Part shown: in pieces, positions 18,911 to 28,009 of the stretch
How the letters are laid out: each line of letters begins with the position of its first letter
How positions within the stretch are numbered: the first letter of the stretch is position 1
Assembly (NCBI GenBank): GCA_944392605.1
Contig: CALXXE010000009.1
Location: 1-64,000, forward strand
Source: an uncultured Clostridia bacterium
GTDB lineage: Bacteria; Bacillota; Clostridia; TANB77; CAG-508
Length of the DNA stretch: 64,000 nucleotides
Reading direction: 5' to 3'
Notes under the pieces: generated by a model
The model's database searches: none
The model's input: the letters and a program-made list of their open reading frames with translations, nothing else
What the model was told of the DNA's origin: nothing
Program-made: the position numbers and the translations under genes

Positions 18911-19807
18911 TTATTCTCCGTTGTTTACATATTCTTTATATTTTATGTATTTTTCCATTTTGTAATTAGTAATATATTCACTCTGCCTTGTTAATTGCTT
19001 TATTGTAGACTTTATTTTCAATTTAAAAGGTAATTTCATAATCAACATAGCAATTTTATATGGGATATATATTTCTTGTATATTCTTTTTAGATTTCAAT
19101 ACATTATTTATTTCTTTTATGCTTATTGTCTCAGTACCACATATTAATGTTTTCCCTATATAGTTTTCATTTTTAATTACATTTATTGCAATAGAAATCA
19201 AATCATCTATATATATAATTGTATTTTTATAATCTCCTGTTCCAATTCTTATACAAAATCCCTTTTCTGTCCTTTTTCTAATTTTTCCCATACTTCCATT
19301 ATAAGTTTTTCCATAAACAGAGCATGGCTCCAATATAATTAGTGGTAGTTTATTTTCTTTATAATATTTTAATCCAATATTTTCAGCCTTTAATTTTGTT
19401 TTGCCATATAAATTAGATGGTTCTTTTATAGAGGTTATTGTTACTACATTATTTGGTTTGTACACAGCTACTGTACTAAAAAATACTACCTTTTTTATAT
19501 GGTATTTTATACAAGCCTCAAATAATTTTTGTGTAGCTATTGTATTTATTTTTTCTATATCTGCTTCTTCTCCTGTCTTTGCTGCCAAATGATATACTAT
19601 ATCCACATTATCCATTATTTTTTCATAATTCTGTATTTCTTCTATATTTCCACATATAACATCTATCTTTTTGCCATATCTTTTCTTTAATTCATCAATA
19701 TTTTTATTTCTTTTATGGCAAAAAGCTCTTACATCTTGGTTTTCTTTTAATAATTCCTTAGTTAGATTATATCCTATATAACCATTTGCTCCTGTTACTA
19801 AGATTAT
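18911..19807 (-). CDS. NAD-dependent epimerase/dehydratase with no standard start codon
   Basis: A full short-chain epimerase: Rossmann motif ILVTGANGYIGYNLTKEL, STVAVY, active YGKTK and a C-terminal substrate region, about 298 residues. The first in-frame ATG is only at 19615, far inside and after the NAD-binding motif. The frame is open back to the TAA of the HAD gene (19811-19813), where the codons run TAA AAA ATA ATC TTA. GGAGGG lies seven bases before the ATA at 19805-19807, ideal spacing, so initiation at AUA (or AAA) is the simplest reading. Otherwise it is a start-codon mutation. Confidence 0.75.
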   Translation of the reverse strand: MILVTGANGYIGYNLTKELLKENQDVRAFCHKRNKNIDELKKRYGKKIDVICGNIEEIQNYEKIMDNVDIVYHLAAKTGEEADIEKINTIATQKLFEACIKYHIKKVVFFSTVAVYKPNNVVTITSIKEPSNLYGKTKLKAENIGLKYYKENKLPLIILEPCSVYGKTYNGSMGKIRKRTEKGFCIRIGTGDYKNTIIYIDDLISIAINVIKNENYIGKTLICGTETISIKEINNVLKSKKNIQEIYIPYKIAMLIMKLPFKLKIKSTIKQLTRQSEYITNYKMEKYIKYKEYVNNGE

Positions 19808-19810
19808 TTT

Positions 19811-20485
19811 TTATCCCTCCTTGCATATATTAGTTATAAATTCTTCTATCCTAGACTTAATTTTATTTATTTCGTAACCAGGATAATTACATATATTCCA
19901 TCCTCTTTTTCTAGCAACAATTACATTTTCTTCTCTATCATCTATAAATAAAATATTTTTAGGACTAATATTACAATCTTTTTCTACTATTTCATAAATC
20001 TTATTATTGGGTTTTATTTCTCCTAATTCAAAAGATAACCATACATAATCAAATTTGTTTAAATCTATTTGTTCATTAAGTCTTTCTCTATCTAATAACA
20101 TTAGATTAGATAAGATTCCGATTTTACACCTTTTTTTGGTTTCATGCTCTAATTCTACCATATCTTTATAATAATCTACATTATGAAATTCTTTCTTATA
20201 AATGCTACAAAAAGTCGTAAAATCACATTTTAAATTATAAGCTTCTTTTATTCTACTAAACCATTTTTCTACATCCTTAAGTCTTTTACAAGTACTTATA
20301 CTTCTTCCATGTTTATCATATGTACACTTTTTCCATAAGCTTATTACTTCATTTTCATTTATATTTGGATTTATTGATTTTATAATATTTATAATTATTT
20401 TGAAATAGTTATTTTCTCCTTTTCTGTGGCTTTCTACTATTCCTCCCCAATCAAATATAACTATTTTATTTTCATTATATTCCAT
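19811..20485 (-). CDS. HAD-superfamily hydrolase
   Basis: 224 residues. HAD motif I is FDWGGIV (first Asp kept, second replaced by Gly as in a known FDxGG subgroup); motif II GILSNL; motif III/IV KPNNKIYE...LFIDDREENV. A cytoplasmic phosphatase-like enzyme; substrate unknown. It lies 16 bases after uvrB with its own AGAGGT ribosome site, and its last codons supply the Shine-Dalgarno site for the downstream epimerase. Confidence 0.85.
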   Translation of the reverse strand: MEYNENKIVIFDWGGIVESHRKGENNYFKIIINIIKSINPNINENEVISLWKKCTYDKHGRSISTCKRLKDVEKWFSRIKEAYNLKCDFTTFCSIYKKEFHNVDYYKDMVELEHETKKRCKIGILSNLMLLDRERLNEQIDLNKFDYVWLSFELGEIKPNNKIYEIVEKDCNISPKNILFIDDREENVIVARKRGWNICNYPGYEINKIKSRIEEFITNICKEG

Positions 20486-20501
20486 ATATTTATACCTCTA
20501 G

Positions 20502-22463
20502 TTACTGTTCTAATATTTTTTCTAATTCTCTTATCTTGTCACGAAGTTCGGCTGCTTTTTCAAATTCCATTTCTGCTGCGAATTTTAACATTTCATCTGT
20601 AAGTTTATTAATTGTTTCCTTAATATCTTCTTCTTTTTCAAGTTTATATTCAACTTCTATATCTTTTGCATCTGTAATAGAGATTGAATCTCTTACAGAT
20701 TTGTTAATTGTTTTAGGTGTAATATGATGTTTCTCATTATATTCTTGTTGTATTTTTCTTCTTCTATTTGTTTCTGATATTGCTTTTTCCATACTTTCTG
20801 TTAATTCATCTGCGTACATAATAACTGTTCCATCGGTATTTCTAGCAGCACGTCCTATCGTTTGTATCAAAGATCTTTCTGAACGTAAAAATCCTTCTTT
20901 ATCTGCATCTAATATTGCAACTAAAGATACCTCCGGTATATCCAAACCTTCTCTTAAAAGATTTATTCCAACTAGTACATCAAACTCTCCTAAACGAAGA
21001 TTTCTAATAATCTCCATTCTCTCTAATGCTTTTGTATCAGAGTGCATATAATTTACTTTTATATCTAATCCTTTTAAGTACTCTGTTAAGTCTTCTGCCA
21101 TTTTTTTTGTTAAGGTTGTTACTAATACTCTCTCATTTCTAGCTACTCTTATTCTTATTTGTTCTAGTAAATCATCTATCTGATTTGTTACAGGTTTTAC
21201 TTCTATCTTAGGGTCTAATAATCCTGTTGGCCTTATAATTTGTTCTACTACATTCTCTTTACTATGCTCTTTTTCATAATCTGCTGGTGTTGCACTTACA
21301 AAAATAACCTGATTTATTCTTTCTTCAAATTCTTTAAATGTAAGTGGTCTATTATCAAATGCTGATGGAAGTCTAAATCCATAATTTACTAAAGATTCTT
21401 TTCTTGCCCTATCTCCATTATACATTGCTTTTACTTGTGGTATTGTAGCATGTGATTCATCTATTAGTAACAAGAAATCATCTGGAAAATAGTCAAATAA
21501 TGTGTATGGAGGGCTTCCTGCTGGTCTTCCACTTATATGTCTTGAATAGTTCTCTATACCTGAGCAAAAACCTGTTTCTTTCATCATTTCTATATCAAAG
21601 TTTGTTCTTTCTTCTATTCTTTGTGCTTCTATTAATTTATTTTGTGATTTAAAGTATTTTACTCGCTCTTCCATTTCTTGTTCTATTGTTACTATTGCTC
21701 TATCCATTTTTTCTTTTGTTGTAACATAGTGTGATGCTGGAGATATTAATATATGACGTCTTGTTCCTATTGGTTTTCCTGTTAATGCATTTATCTCTAC
21801 TATTTTTTCTATCTCATCTCCCCAGAATTCAACTCTTACCGCTTCTTCTGATTGGTCAGATGGATAAATTTCAACTATATCACCTTTTGCTCTGAATGTC
21901 CCTCTTTTAAAGTCTATCTCATTTCTTGTATATTGCATACTAACTAATTTTTTTAATACTTCATCTCTAGATTTTTGCATACCCGGTCTTAGAGATAACA
22001 TCATTTCTTGGTAGTCAACAGGGTCACCCAAACCATATATACAAGAAACAGACGCAACTATTATTACATCTCTTGTTTCAAACAAAGACAATGTTGCTGA
22101 ATGTCTTAATTTATCTATTTCATCATTAATAGAAGAGTCTTTTTCTATATATGTATCTGTCGAAGGTATATAGCTTTCTGGTTGATAATAGTCGTAGTAA
22201 GAAACAAAATACTCAACATTGTTTTCAGGGAAAAACTCTTTGAATTCACTATATAATTGTCCTGCTAGTGTCTTATTATGTGCTAAAACAAGTGTTGGTT
22301 TCTGAACTTTTTGTATTATATTTGCCATTGTGAAAGTCTTTCCAGAACCTGTAACACCAAGTAATGTCTGATATTTCCTACCTTCCATAACTCCTTTTGC
22401 TAAATATTCAATTGCCTGTGGCTGGTCGCCTGTTGGTTTATATTCTGAATGTAATTTAAACAT
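20502..22463 (-). CDS. uvrB: Excinuclease ABC subunit B
   Basis: 653 residues. UvrB is the damage-verifying helicase-like subunit of nucleotide excision repair. Walker [14 protein letters not shown], the beta-hairpin region [15 protein letters not shown], helicase motif [11 protein letters not shown] and the C-terminal UVR motif ([18 protein letters not shown]) are all present. The ATG at 22463 follows GGAGAG; a longer upstream frame is not needed. uvrA and uvrC are not in the window. An unusual repeat lies in its promoter region. Confidence 0.96.
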   Translation of the reverse strand: MFKLHSEYKPTGDQPQAIEYLAKGVMEGRKYQTLLGVTGSGKTFTMANIIQKVQKPTLVLAHNKTLAGQLYSEFKEFFPENNVEYFVSYYDYYQPESYIPSTDTYIEKDSSINDEIDKLRHSATLSLFETRDVIIVASVSCIYGLGDPVDYQEMMLSLRPGMQKSRDEVLKKLVSMQYTRNEIDFKRGTFRAKGDIVEIYPSDQSEEAVRVEFWGDEIEKIVEINALTGKPIGTRRHILISPASHYVTTKEKMDRAIVTIEQEMEERVKYFKSQNKLIEAQRIEERTNFDIEMMKETGFCSGIENYSRHISGRPAGSPPYTLFDYFPDDFLLLIDESHATIPQVKAMYNGDRARKESLVNYGFRLPSAFDNRPLTFKEFEERINQVIFVSATPADYEKEHSKENVVEQIIRPTGLLDPKIEVKPVTNQIDDLLEQIRIRVARNERVLVTTLTKKMAEDLTEYLKGLDIKVNYMHSDTKALERMEIIRNLRLGEFDVLVGINLLREGLDIPEVSLVAILDADKEGFLRSERSLIQTIGRAARNTDGTVIMYADELTESMEKAISETNRRRKIQQEYNEKHHITPKTINKSVRDSISITDAKDIEVEYKLEKEEDIKETINKLTDEMLKFAAEMEFEKAAELRDKIRELEKILEQ

Positions 22464-22509
22464 ATTTTCTCTCCATTCCTTTTTATTATGATTACTATTA
22501 ACCACAAAA

Positions 22510-22590
22510 ATTCGTGTAATTCATAAAATTATTCGTGTAATAAGTATTTTTTTATGAAAAATTTGACTATTTTTTTGTCGTTACACGAAT
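22510..22590. promoter_or_regulatory. Candidate operator: three ATTCGTGTAA repeats upstream of uvrB
   Basis: Identical 10-mers at 22510-22519 and 22531-22540 (21 bases apart, two helical turns) and an inverted copy TTACACGAAT at 22581-22590. The position fits a repressor controlling uvrB. It does not look like the Bacillus LexA box. Confidence 0.5.
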
Positions 22591-22801
22591 AGGGTCACAA
22601 ACTTTATTTTTTAAAACTAAATAACACTAAATAAAATCATTTAATATTAAATAATTTAAACATATTATTTATATCATATTTTAACTAAAAATACAATAAA
22701 CAACTAGTTTTCTTGCTTTACCATTAAATTTTAGAATTGTCTAAAATAATAGTTTTAAGACTTCTTAACGCAGCAAATTATTTTTCAAAATTTTTATTCT
22801 A

Positions 22802-22842
22802 AATAAGAAGTTGTTAAAATCAATTAACAACTTCTTATTATT
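22802..22842. terminator. Strong intrinsic terminator of nrdDG
   Basis: 16-bp arms, AATAAGAAGTTGTTAA with its reverse complement, six-base loop, immediately after nrdG. Confidence 0.85.
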
Positions 22843-22846
22843 ATGT

Positions 22847-23341
22847 TTATTTTACTAATAAAACAGTTTTATTATTTTTTAATGACTCTTTAATATCTAT
22901 TACCCTTTGATTTGATGAACCTCTCCATTTAAGTGTTGGGTCATGAAGTTCATCTACATATTGTCCATCAACTAATACATCTATATATTTTAAGACCTCT
23001 TTATCTTTTAAATCTTTTTCAAAATTAAATCCAGACCATACCCATATATCTTTCTTTGGATATTTTTCTTTAAATGCTTTTGCAAGTTTAGTAGTTCCAT
23101 CTATATTTGTAGGATGCATTGGCTCTCCACCTAAAATTGATAAACCTTTTATATAATCTTTATCACATAATTCTAATACACCTTTTATAGTATCATCTGT
23201 AAATTCTTTTCCACCTTTAAAATCCCATGTTTCAGGATTGAAGCAATTTTTACAGTGGAATGTGCACCCTTGCATAAATACAGACACTCTTACTCCTGGT
23301 CCGTTTGATATATCCATTTTTCTAACTAAATTATATCTCAT
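22847..23341 (-). CDS. nrdG: Anaerobic ribonucleotide reductase activating protein
   Basis: 164 residues, a radical-SAM enzyme that creates the glycyl radical on NrdD. The CxxxCxxC cluster motif is GCTFHCKNCFNPETW; SILGGEPMHP is the GGE motif. The ATG overlaps the nrdD stop (ATGA type), so the two are translationally coupled. A strong terminator follows. Confidence 0.95.
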   Translation of the reverse strand: MRYNLVRKMDISNGPGVRVSVFMQGCTFHCKNCFNPETWDFKGGKEFTDDTIKGVLELCDKDYIKGLSILGGEPMHPTNIDGTTKLAKAFKEKYPKKDIWVWSGFNFEKDLKDKEVLKYIDVLVDGQYVDELHDPTLKWRGSSNQRVIDIKESLKNNKTVLLVK

Positions 23342-25503
23342 ACCGTCTGCGCCACCTTATTATCTAAGTGTAAAACTCTTTCTTTTATTTCTTGTGTTCT
23401 TCCTTTATTCCAGAAGTTAGTTCCAATATAACCACAAGTACGCCTTGCAACATTTAATGTATTATGGTCTCTGTTACCACAATTTGGACAATACCATTCT
23501 AAATCTTCATCAATTAAAATTTCTCCTGTATAACCACATTTTTGGCAATAATCTGACTTTGTATTTAACTCTGCATACATAATATTATCATAGATAAATT
23601 TCATTACTTCAAGTATTGAGTCTAAATTATTTTGTAAGTTTGGAGTTTCAATATATGAAATTGCTCCTCCCGGACTTAGTCTTTGGAATTCGCTTTCTAA
23701 GTGTAGTTTAGAAAATGCATCAATTTCTTCAAATACAGGTACATGATAAGAATTAGTAACATAGTTTCTATCTGTTATCCCTTTTACTGTTCCAAATCTC
23801 TTCTTTAAACATTTTGCAAACTTATATGTTGTTGACTCGATTGGTGAGCCATAAACAGAATAATCAATATCTTCTTCCTTTTTCCATTTGTTTGTTGCAT
23901 CGACTAAGTGTTGCATTACTGCTAAGCCGAATTCTTTACCTTTCCCATTATCAGTATGTGAATGACCTGTCATAAATTTTACGCATTCATATAAGCCTGC
24001 ATATCCAAGTGAAATAGTTGAATATCCATGGTGCAATAATTCATGTATAGATTCACCTTTTCCAAGTCTTGCGAGTGCTCCATGTTGCCAAAGGATAGGT
24101 GCTACATCACTTGTTACTCTAGCTAAACGTTGATGTCTTATTTGTAGAGCTCTATGGCATAGTTCTAGTCTTCTATCAAATATCTTCCAGAATTTATCCA
24201 TATCACCATCTGATGATAAAGCTACATCTGGTAAATTTATAGTAACTACACCTTGGTTAAATCTTCCATAATATTTTGGTTTATTAGTTTTAGGATCAAC
24301 ATAAGGTGTTAAGAATGAACGACATCCCATGCAAGGATAACAATTTCCATTACCATTTTTATCTATTTTATATTCTAGCATTTTCTTTTCTGAAATATAA
24401 TCTGGCACCATTCTCTTTGCTGTACATTGGGCAGCAAGTTTTGTTAAATACCAATATTTACTACCTTCACGAATATTATCTTCTTCTAGAACATATAGTA
24501 ATTTTGGAAATGCTGGAGTTATATATACACCTTTTTCATTTTTAAATCCTAATATTCTTTGATCTAAGAATTCTTCAATTAACATTGCAAGTTCTTCTTT
24601 ATATTCATCAGTTTCACCTAAGTACATAAATACTGATAAAAATGGTGCTTGTCCATTTGTATTTGTCATTGAATTTACTTGATAATTAAATGTTTGAACT
24701 CCATCTTCAATTTCCTTTTTAGTATCTTGTTTTGCATATTTTTCACAATCTTCTTTAGACATATGTCTATCTTTATATTTTTTATAATATTTTTCATAGC
24801 TACTTCTTATAAATGGAGCTAAATGTGTAAGTGATATTGTTGCTCCTCCGTAACTAGATGATGTAACTGCTAAAATAATTTGTGTTGCAATTGTAGCTGC
24901 TGTAATAAATCTATGTGGTTTTTCTATCATTACTCCATTTATAATTGTTCCATTTTGAAGCATATCCTCTAAGTTAATTAATTCACAATTGTGCAAAGCA
25001 TTTTGTGCAAAATAATCAGCGTCATGGAAATGTATAATTCCTTCATCATGAGCTTTTACTATATCTTCTGGTAACAAAAATCTTCTTGTAATATCTGTAC
25101 TTGTTATTCCTGCTAAATAATCTCTTTGTGTTGTTACTACTTCTGCATTTTTATTAGAATTTTCATTATTCCAATATTCATTTTCACCTTCAATTAATTC
25201 TTTAATTGTCTGGTCTGTTGTATTTGCTTTTCTTACTAATTCTCTTTTATATCTATATGTAATATATTTTTTAGCTAATTGATATTTGTCAAATTCCATT
25301 AATTTTTCTTCTATAATATCTTGAATATCTTCAACTAATATTCTTTTTTTATTCAGTCCTTCTATATAGTCAACAATCTCCCCAATCTGTTCTTTTGAAA
25401 CTTTTTCTCTTCCTCTTACTTCATCATTTGCTTTGCCTATTGCATCCTTTATTTTTTGTCTATCAAAGTCTACAATACTGTCATCTCTTTTTACAACTTT
25501 CAT
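23338..25503 (-). CDS. nrdD: Anaerobic ribonucleoside-triphosphate reductase
   Basis: 721 residues. It makes dNTPs without oxygen. N-terminal ATP-cone (about 1-90), a glycyl-radical enzyme core, the C-terminal zinc site (CQKCGYTGE...CPNCGNRD) and the radical loop RRTCGYIGTNFWNKGR with the Gly near residue 696. The ribosome site is AGGGGGTAAC, a little far. Upstream is an 18-bp perfect palindrome. Confidence 0.96.
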   Translation of the reverse strand: MKVVKRDDSIVDFDRQKIKDAIGKANDEVRGREKVSKEQIGEIVDYIEGLNKKRILVEDIQDIIEEKLMEFDKYQLAKKYITYRYKRELVRKANTTDQTIKELIEGENEYWNNENSNKNAEVVTTQRDYLAGITSTDITRRFLLPEDIVKAHDEGIIHFHDADYFAQNALHNCELINLEDMLQNGTIINGVMIEKPHRFITAATIATQIILAVTSSSYGGATISLTHLAPFIRSSYEKYYKKYKDRHMSKEDCEKYAKQDTKKEIEDGVQTFNYQVNSMTNTNGQAPFLSVFMYLGETDEYKEELAMLIEEFLDQRILGFKNEKGVYITPAFPKLLYVLEEDNIREGSKYWYLTKLAAQCTAKRMVPDYISEKKMLEYKIDKNGNGNCYPCMGCRSFLTPYVDPKTNKPKYYGRFNQGVVTINLPDVALSSDGDMDKFWKIFDRRLELCHRALQIRHQRLARVTSDVAPILWQHGALARLGKGESIHELLHHGYSTISLGYAGLYECVKFMTGHSHTDNGKGKEFGLAVMQHLVDATNKWKKEEDIDYSVYGSPIESTTYKFAKCLKKRFGTVKGITDRNYVTNSYHVPVFEEIDAFSKLHLESEFQRLSPGGAISYIETPNLQNNLDSILEVMKFIYDNIMYAELNTKSDYCQKCGYTGEILIDEDLEWYCPNCGNRDHNTLNVARRTCGYIGTNFWNKGRTQEIKERVLHLDNKVAQTV

Positions 25504-25567
25504 TTCTTTTGTTACCCCCTTGTAAATTATTTATGGCATAATAATACAGATAATTTTTTTAACATAC

Positions 25568-25585
25568 AAGTTGCAATTGCAACTT
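25568..25585. promoter_or_regulatory. Perfect 18-bp palindrome upstream of nrdD
   Basis: AAGTTGCAATTGCAACTT, about 65 bases before the nrdD ATG, a likely dimeric regulator site. It is not the NrdR consensus. Confidence 0.55.
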
Positions 25586-25782
25586 TTTTGTGAAATATTT
25601 TTTAATTTTAATTTAGTGTTTTAATTCCATCAATTCTTACTCTATCAACGAATACGACGCATAGTTCGAAGTGAACATTTATGTAAAAGAGCCTTTGTAA
25701 TATGCTTTAAATACCATGTTTTTAAAAATCTTAAAAAGCTAATATTTTTTAAAATTTTTTTATTTTTTAAAGCAAAAAATAA

Positions 25783-25814
25783 AAAACAAGATACTTTCTA
25801 AAATATCTTGTTTT
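25783..25814 (-). terminator. Intrinsic terminator
   Basis: AAAACAAGATA/TATCTTGTTTT stem; on the minus strand its T-rich 3' arm runs into further T. Confidence 0.7.
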
Positions 25815-25864
25815 GCTATATTATTATATTAACTGCAAGCATTAACAATATTATTCATTAATTG

Positions 25865-26989
25865 TCAATAAATACTTGTACTTCCTTCATAATGGCTTGT
25901 CATAACTACAACTAGTTCTAGCTCTGGTACTACAAAAATATATTGTCCAAAATGTCCTTGTGCAAAATAAGCATGATAGTTATTATCACCAAATTTACGT
26001 ACCCACCATTGATATCCATAATCTGCTGAACCAGATGACCTATCAAATTGAACGGTTGTTGAATCTTGAACCCACTCTTGTGGAATTACTTGTTCGCCTT
26101 CCCAGACTCCATTATTCAAATATAATTGTCCCATCTTTGCCATATCATATACATTCATTGCAAATCCATTTCCACCGTCTGAAATACCTTGAGGGTCAGT
26201 AGTACATTCTACACTATCCATATCAAGTTTACTAAATAAATTTTCTCTTCCATACTCAAGTGTTGTTCTTCCTGTTGTTTGCTGTATTATTGCAGATAAA
26301 AGATGTGTATTTCCTGTAAAATAATTAAATGTTGCTCCTGGTCTTGATACAGCTGGTCTATTTAATACATAATCTACCCAGTTGTCAGATGCAAGCCAAG
26401 TATCCCAGTTAGCTGTATCACTAACATCTAAGCCTGTTGTATGTGTTAATAAGTTCCATACTGTTATCTGTCTTTTATATTCGATTCCATCATTTAATAC
26501 TTGAGGAAAATATGTAGATATTGGTGTGTCTACACTATCAATATAACCTTGTTCCATCGCTATCCCAAATATTGCGGATGTAATACTTTTTGATGTTGAT
26601 TGTAATGTGAAACTACTTGTTTGATCATAACCATCTTTGTAGTATTCATCAACTATAACGCCATTTCTTACAATGACTTCTGCATTTATTGGATATTGGT
26701 CAATAGTTTGATGTACGCTATCTATTACATTACGATCTATATTATGATTTTCTAATGTATCATGTTGCCACTGCCAAGATGTATCTTGAACTGGCTCTTC
26801 TACTTCTGCAATTAAGGTATTATTTTCATTAATATTAGTATTCTCACTTTGAATATTTTCATTTGCTACTTCGTTTGTTTGTTCATTATCGTTATAAACA
26901 AATAAAGCTACTAAAATAAGGATAACTAGTAATAATACAACAATAATAGAAACGACAACTTTAATTTTGTTAACTTTTTTCGATTCCAT
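25865..26989 (-). CDS. Membrane-anchored beta-lactamase-family serine hydrolase (class C/EstB-like)
   Basis: 374 residues. An N-terminal membrane anchor (about 8-32), an Asn/Glu-rich linker, then a class-C-like fold: the catalytic SxxK is STSK in LQSTSKSITS, a Tyr-containing FNYFTGNTH block, and the C-terminal AQGHFGQYIFVVP replacing KTG. It likely acts outside the membrane on peptidoglycan or small esters; a resistance role is not shown. Start chosen at the ATG ending at 26989 after AGGAAG; an 18-codon longer reading is less likely. Confidence 0.8.
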   Translation of the reverse strand: MESKKVNKIKVVVSIIVVLLLVILILVALFVYNDNEQTNEVANENIQSENTNINENNTLIAEVEEPVQDTSWQWQHDTLENHNIDRNVIDSVHQTIDQYPINAEVIVRNGVIVDEYYKDGYDQTSSFTLQSTSKSITSAIFGIAMEQGYIDSVDTPISTYFPQVLNDGIEYKRQITVWNLLTHTTGLDVSDTANWDTWLASDNWVDYVLNRPAVSRPGATFNYFTGNTHLLSAIIQQTTGRTTLEYGRENLFSKLDMDSVECTTDPQGISDGGNGFAMNVYDMAKMGQLYLNNGVWEGEQVIPQEWVQDSTTVQFDRSSGSADYGYQWWVRKFGDNNYHAYFAQGHFGQYIFVVPELELVVVMTSHYEGSTSIY

Positions 26990-27176
26990 ACATCTACTTC
27001 CTTTCTTATTACTCCCCTTATCTTTCCTTATACATATTAGCATTTAGTGTTAACTCTAAGTCAATAACTTTGCTAATTTTTCTTTTAAAGATTTTACTTT
27101 TTTTGTATTATAGTATTTTCCTTATTATTTTGGAAGTTCAAAATTGTTTATATTGTATTTACTAATAGTTAAAAGA

Positions 27177-27207
27177 AAAAATAAGGCGATTAAAATCACC
27201 CTATTTT
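27177..27207 (-). terminator. Intrinsic terminator
   Basis: AAAATAGGGTGATT pairs with AATCGCCTTATTTT with G-U pairs, just after the DUF1540 gene. Confidence 0.6.
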
Positions 27208-27213
27208 AAGTAT

Positions 27214-27378
27214 CTAATTATTATTTTCATAACTTCCACACATTGATTCATCTTTCTTTTTAGTATTGCAATTTCCTACTGGTGTAACTGTTATTTGTTG
27301 TAATTGACATTCTTGGTTATTTCCATCGTGGTATTTACAACTACTTACTGTACAGTTTATTTTTTGATTGTTTTCCAT
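27214..27378 (-). CDS. DUF1540 small Cys-rich protein (54 aa)
   Basis: Reads MENNQKINCTVSSCKYH and contains five Cys in the DUF1540 pattern (CTVSSCKY...CQLQQITV...C...SMCGSY). Probably binds a metal; common in spore-forming Clostridia. Ribosome site AAGGAGG. Its promoter region has a CATACTATA sporulation-type -10 inside a hairpin whose right arm contains the ribosome site. Confidence 0.8.
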   Translation of the reverse strand: MENNQKINCTVSSCKYHDGNNQECQLQQITVTPVGNCNTKKKDESMCGSYENNN

Positions 27379-27382
27379 AAAA

Positions 27383-27420
27383 ATAGCCTCCTTTATATTC
27401 TATATATAGTATGGCTATTT
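27383..27420 (-). promoter_or_regulatory. Sporulation-type -10 in a hairpin before the DUF1540 gene
   Basis: On the minus strand AAAAATAGCC pairs with GGCTATTTTT around a loop with CATACTATA (27405-27413). The right arm overlaps the ribosome site. It also serves as a possible terminator of the acetyltransferase gene. Confidence 0.45.
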
Positions 27421-27436
27421 TTAATATTTTTATTAA

Positions 27437-27997
27437 TTATTTTTCTATTTCTTTTACTACTCTACATGGATTACCATGTGCTATTACATCTGATGGAATA
27501 TCTTTAGTTACAACACTTCCAGCACCTATTACTACATTATCACCGATAGTTACTCCTGGAAGTACAACTACATTTCCACCAAACCATACGTTATTCCCTA
27601 CTTTGATTGGTTTAGCATATTCTAATCCTTTATTTCTTTGTATATAATCTATAGGATGTCCTGCTGTATAAAAACCACAATTAGGTCCAATAAAAACATT
27701 ATCTCCAAACTCAACTTTTGCTCCATCTAAAATAACTCCATTGTGATTCATATAAAAATTTTCACCAACAGAAATATTATATCCATAATCACAATAAAAA
27801 TTAGATTCTATCAATAAACTATTTTTGGTACTTCCTAATATTTCTTTTATAAGCTCTTTTCTTTCTTTTTGTTTCGAAGGTTCTAAGTTATTGTATTTAA
27901 AGCATAAATCTTTAACTTTTATTCTTTCTCTTTCTAAAGCTTTATCATAATTTGCATCATAAAGCTCTCCTTTATCTCTTTTTTCTTTCTCTGTCAT
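27437..27997 (-). CDS. Maltose/galactoside O-acetyltransferase-like enzyme
   Basis: 186 residues, left-handed beta-helix. The N-terminal mac domain (KRDKGELYDANYDKAL) and hexapeptide repeats (NVWFGGNVVVLPGVTIGDNVVIGAGSVV; TAGHPID with the catalytic His) are typical of Maa/LacA. It transfers acetyl from acetyl-CoA to a sugar. It starts 12 bases after the upstream sensor kinase and is probably the last gene of that operon. Confidence 0.9.
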   Translation of the reverse strand: MTEKEKRDKGELYDANYDKALERERIKVKDLCFKYNNLEPSKQKERKELIKEILGSTKNSLLIESNFYCDYGYNISVGENFYMNHNGVILDGAKVEFGDNVFIGPNCGFYTAGHPIDYIQRNKGLEYAKPIKVGNNVWFGGNVVVLPGVTIGDNVVIGAGSVVTKDIPSDVIAHGNPCRVVKEIEK

Positions 27998-28009
27998 TTT
28001 CTTTCCTCC

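Larger units (their letters stand above)
22464..22846. other. Intergenic region upstream of uvrB
   Basis: About 380 AT-rich bases. Near uvrB there are three copies of ATTCGTGTAA or its reverse; the far end has the nrdG terminator. The middle (22600-22790) shows nothing I can assign. Confidence 0.5.
25504..25864. other. Intergenic region between nrdD and the beta-lactamase-like gene
   Basis: Contains the nrdD control region with a perfect palindrome and the terminator of the downstream minus-strand gene. No NrdR box was seen. The 25620-25780 stretch has no visible feature. Confidence 0.5.

Noticed and set aside
25504-25640. NrdR box upstream of nrdD
   Set aside because: No ACACTATATATAGTGT-like pairs; only the TTGCAA palindrome.
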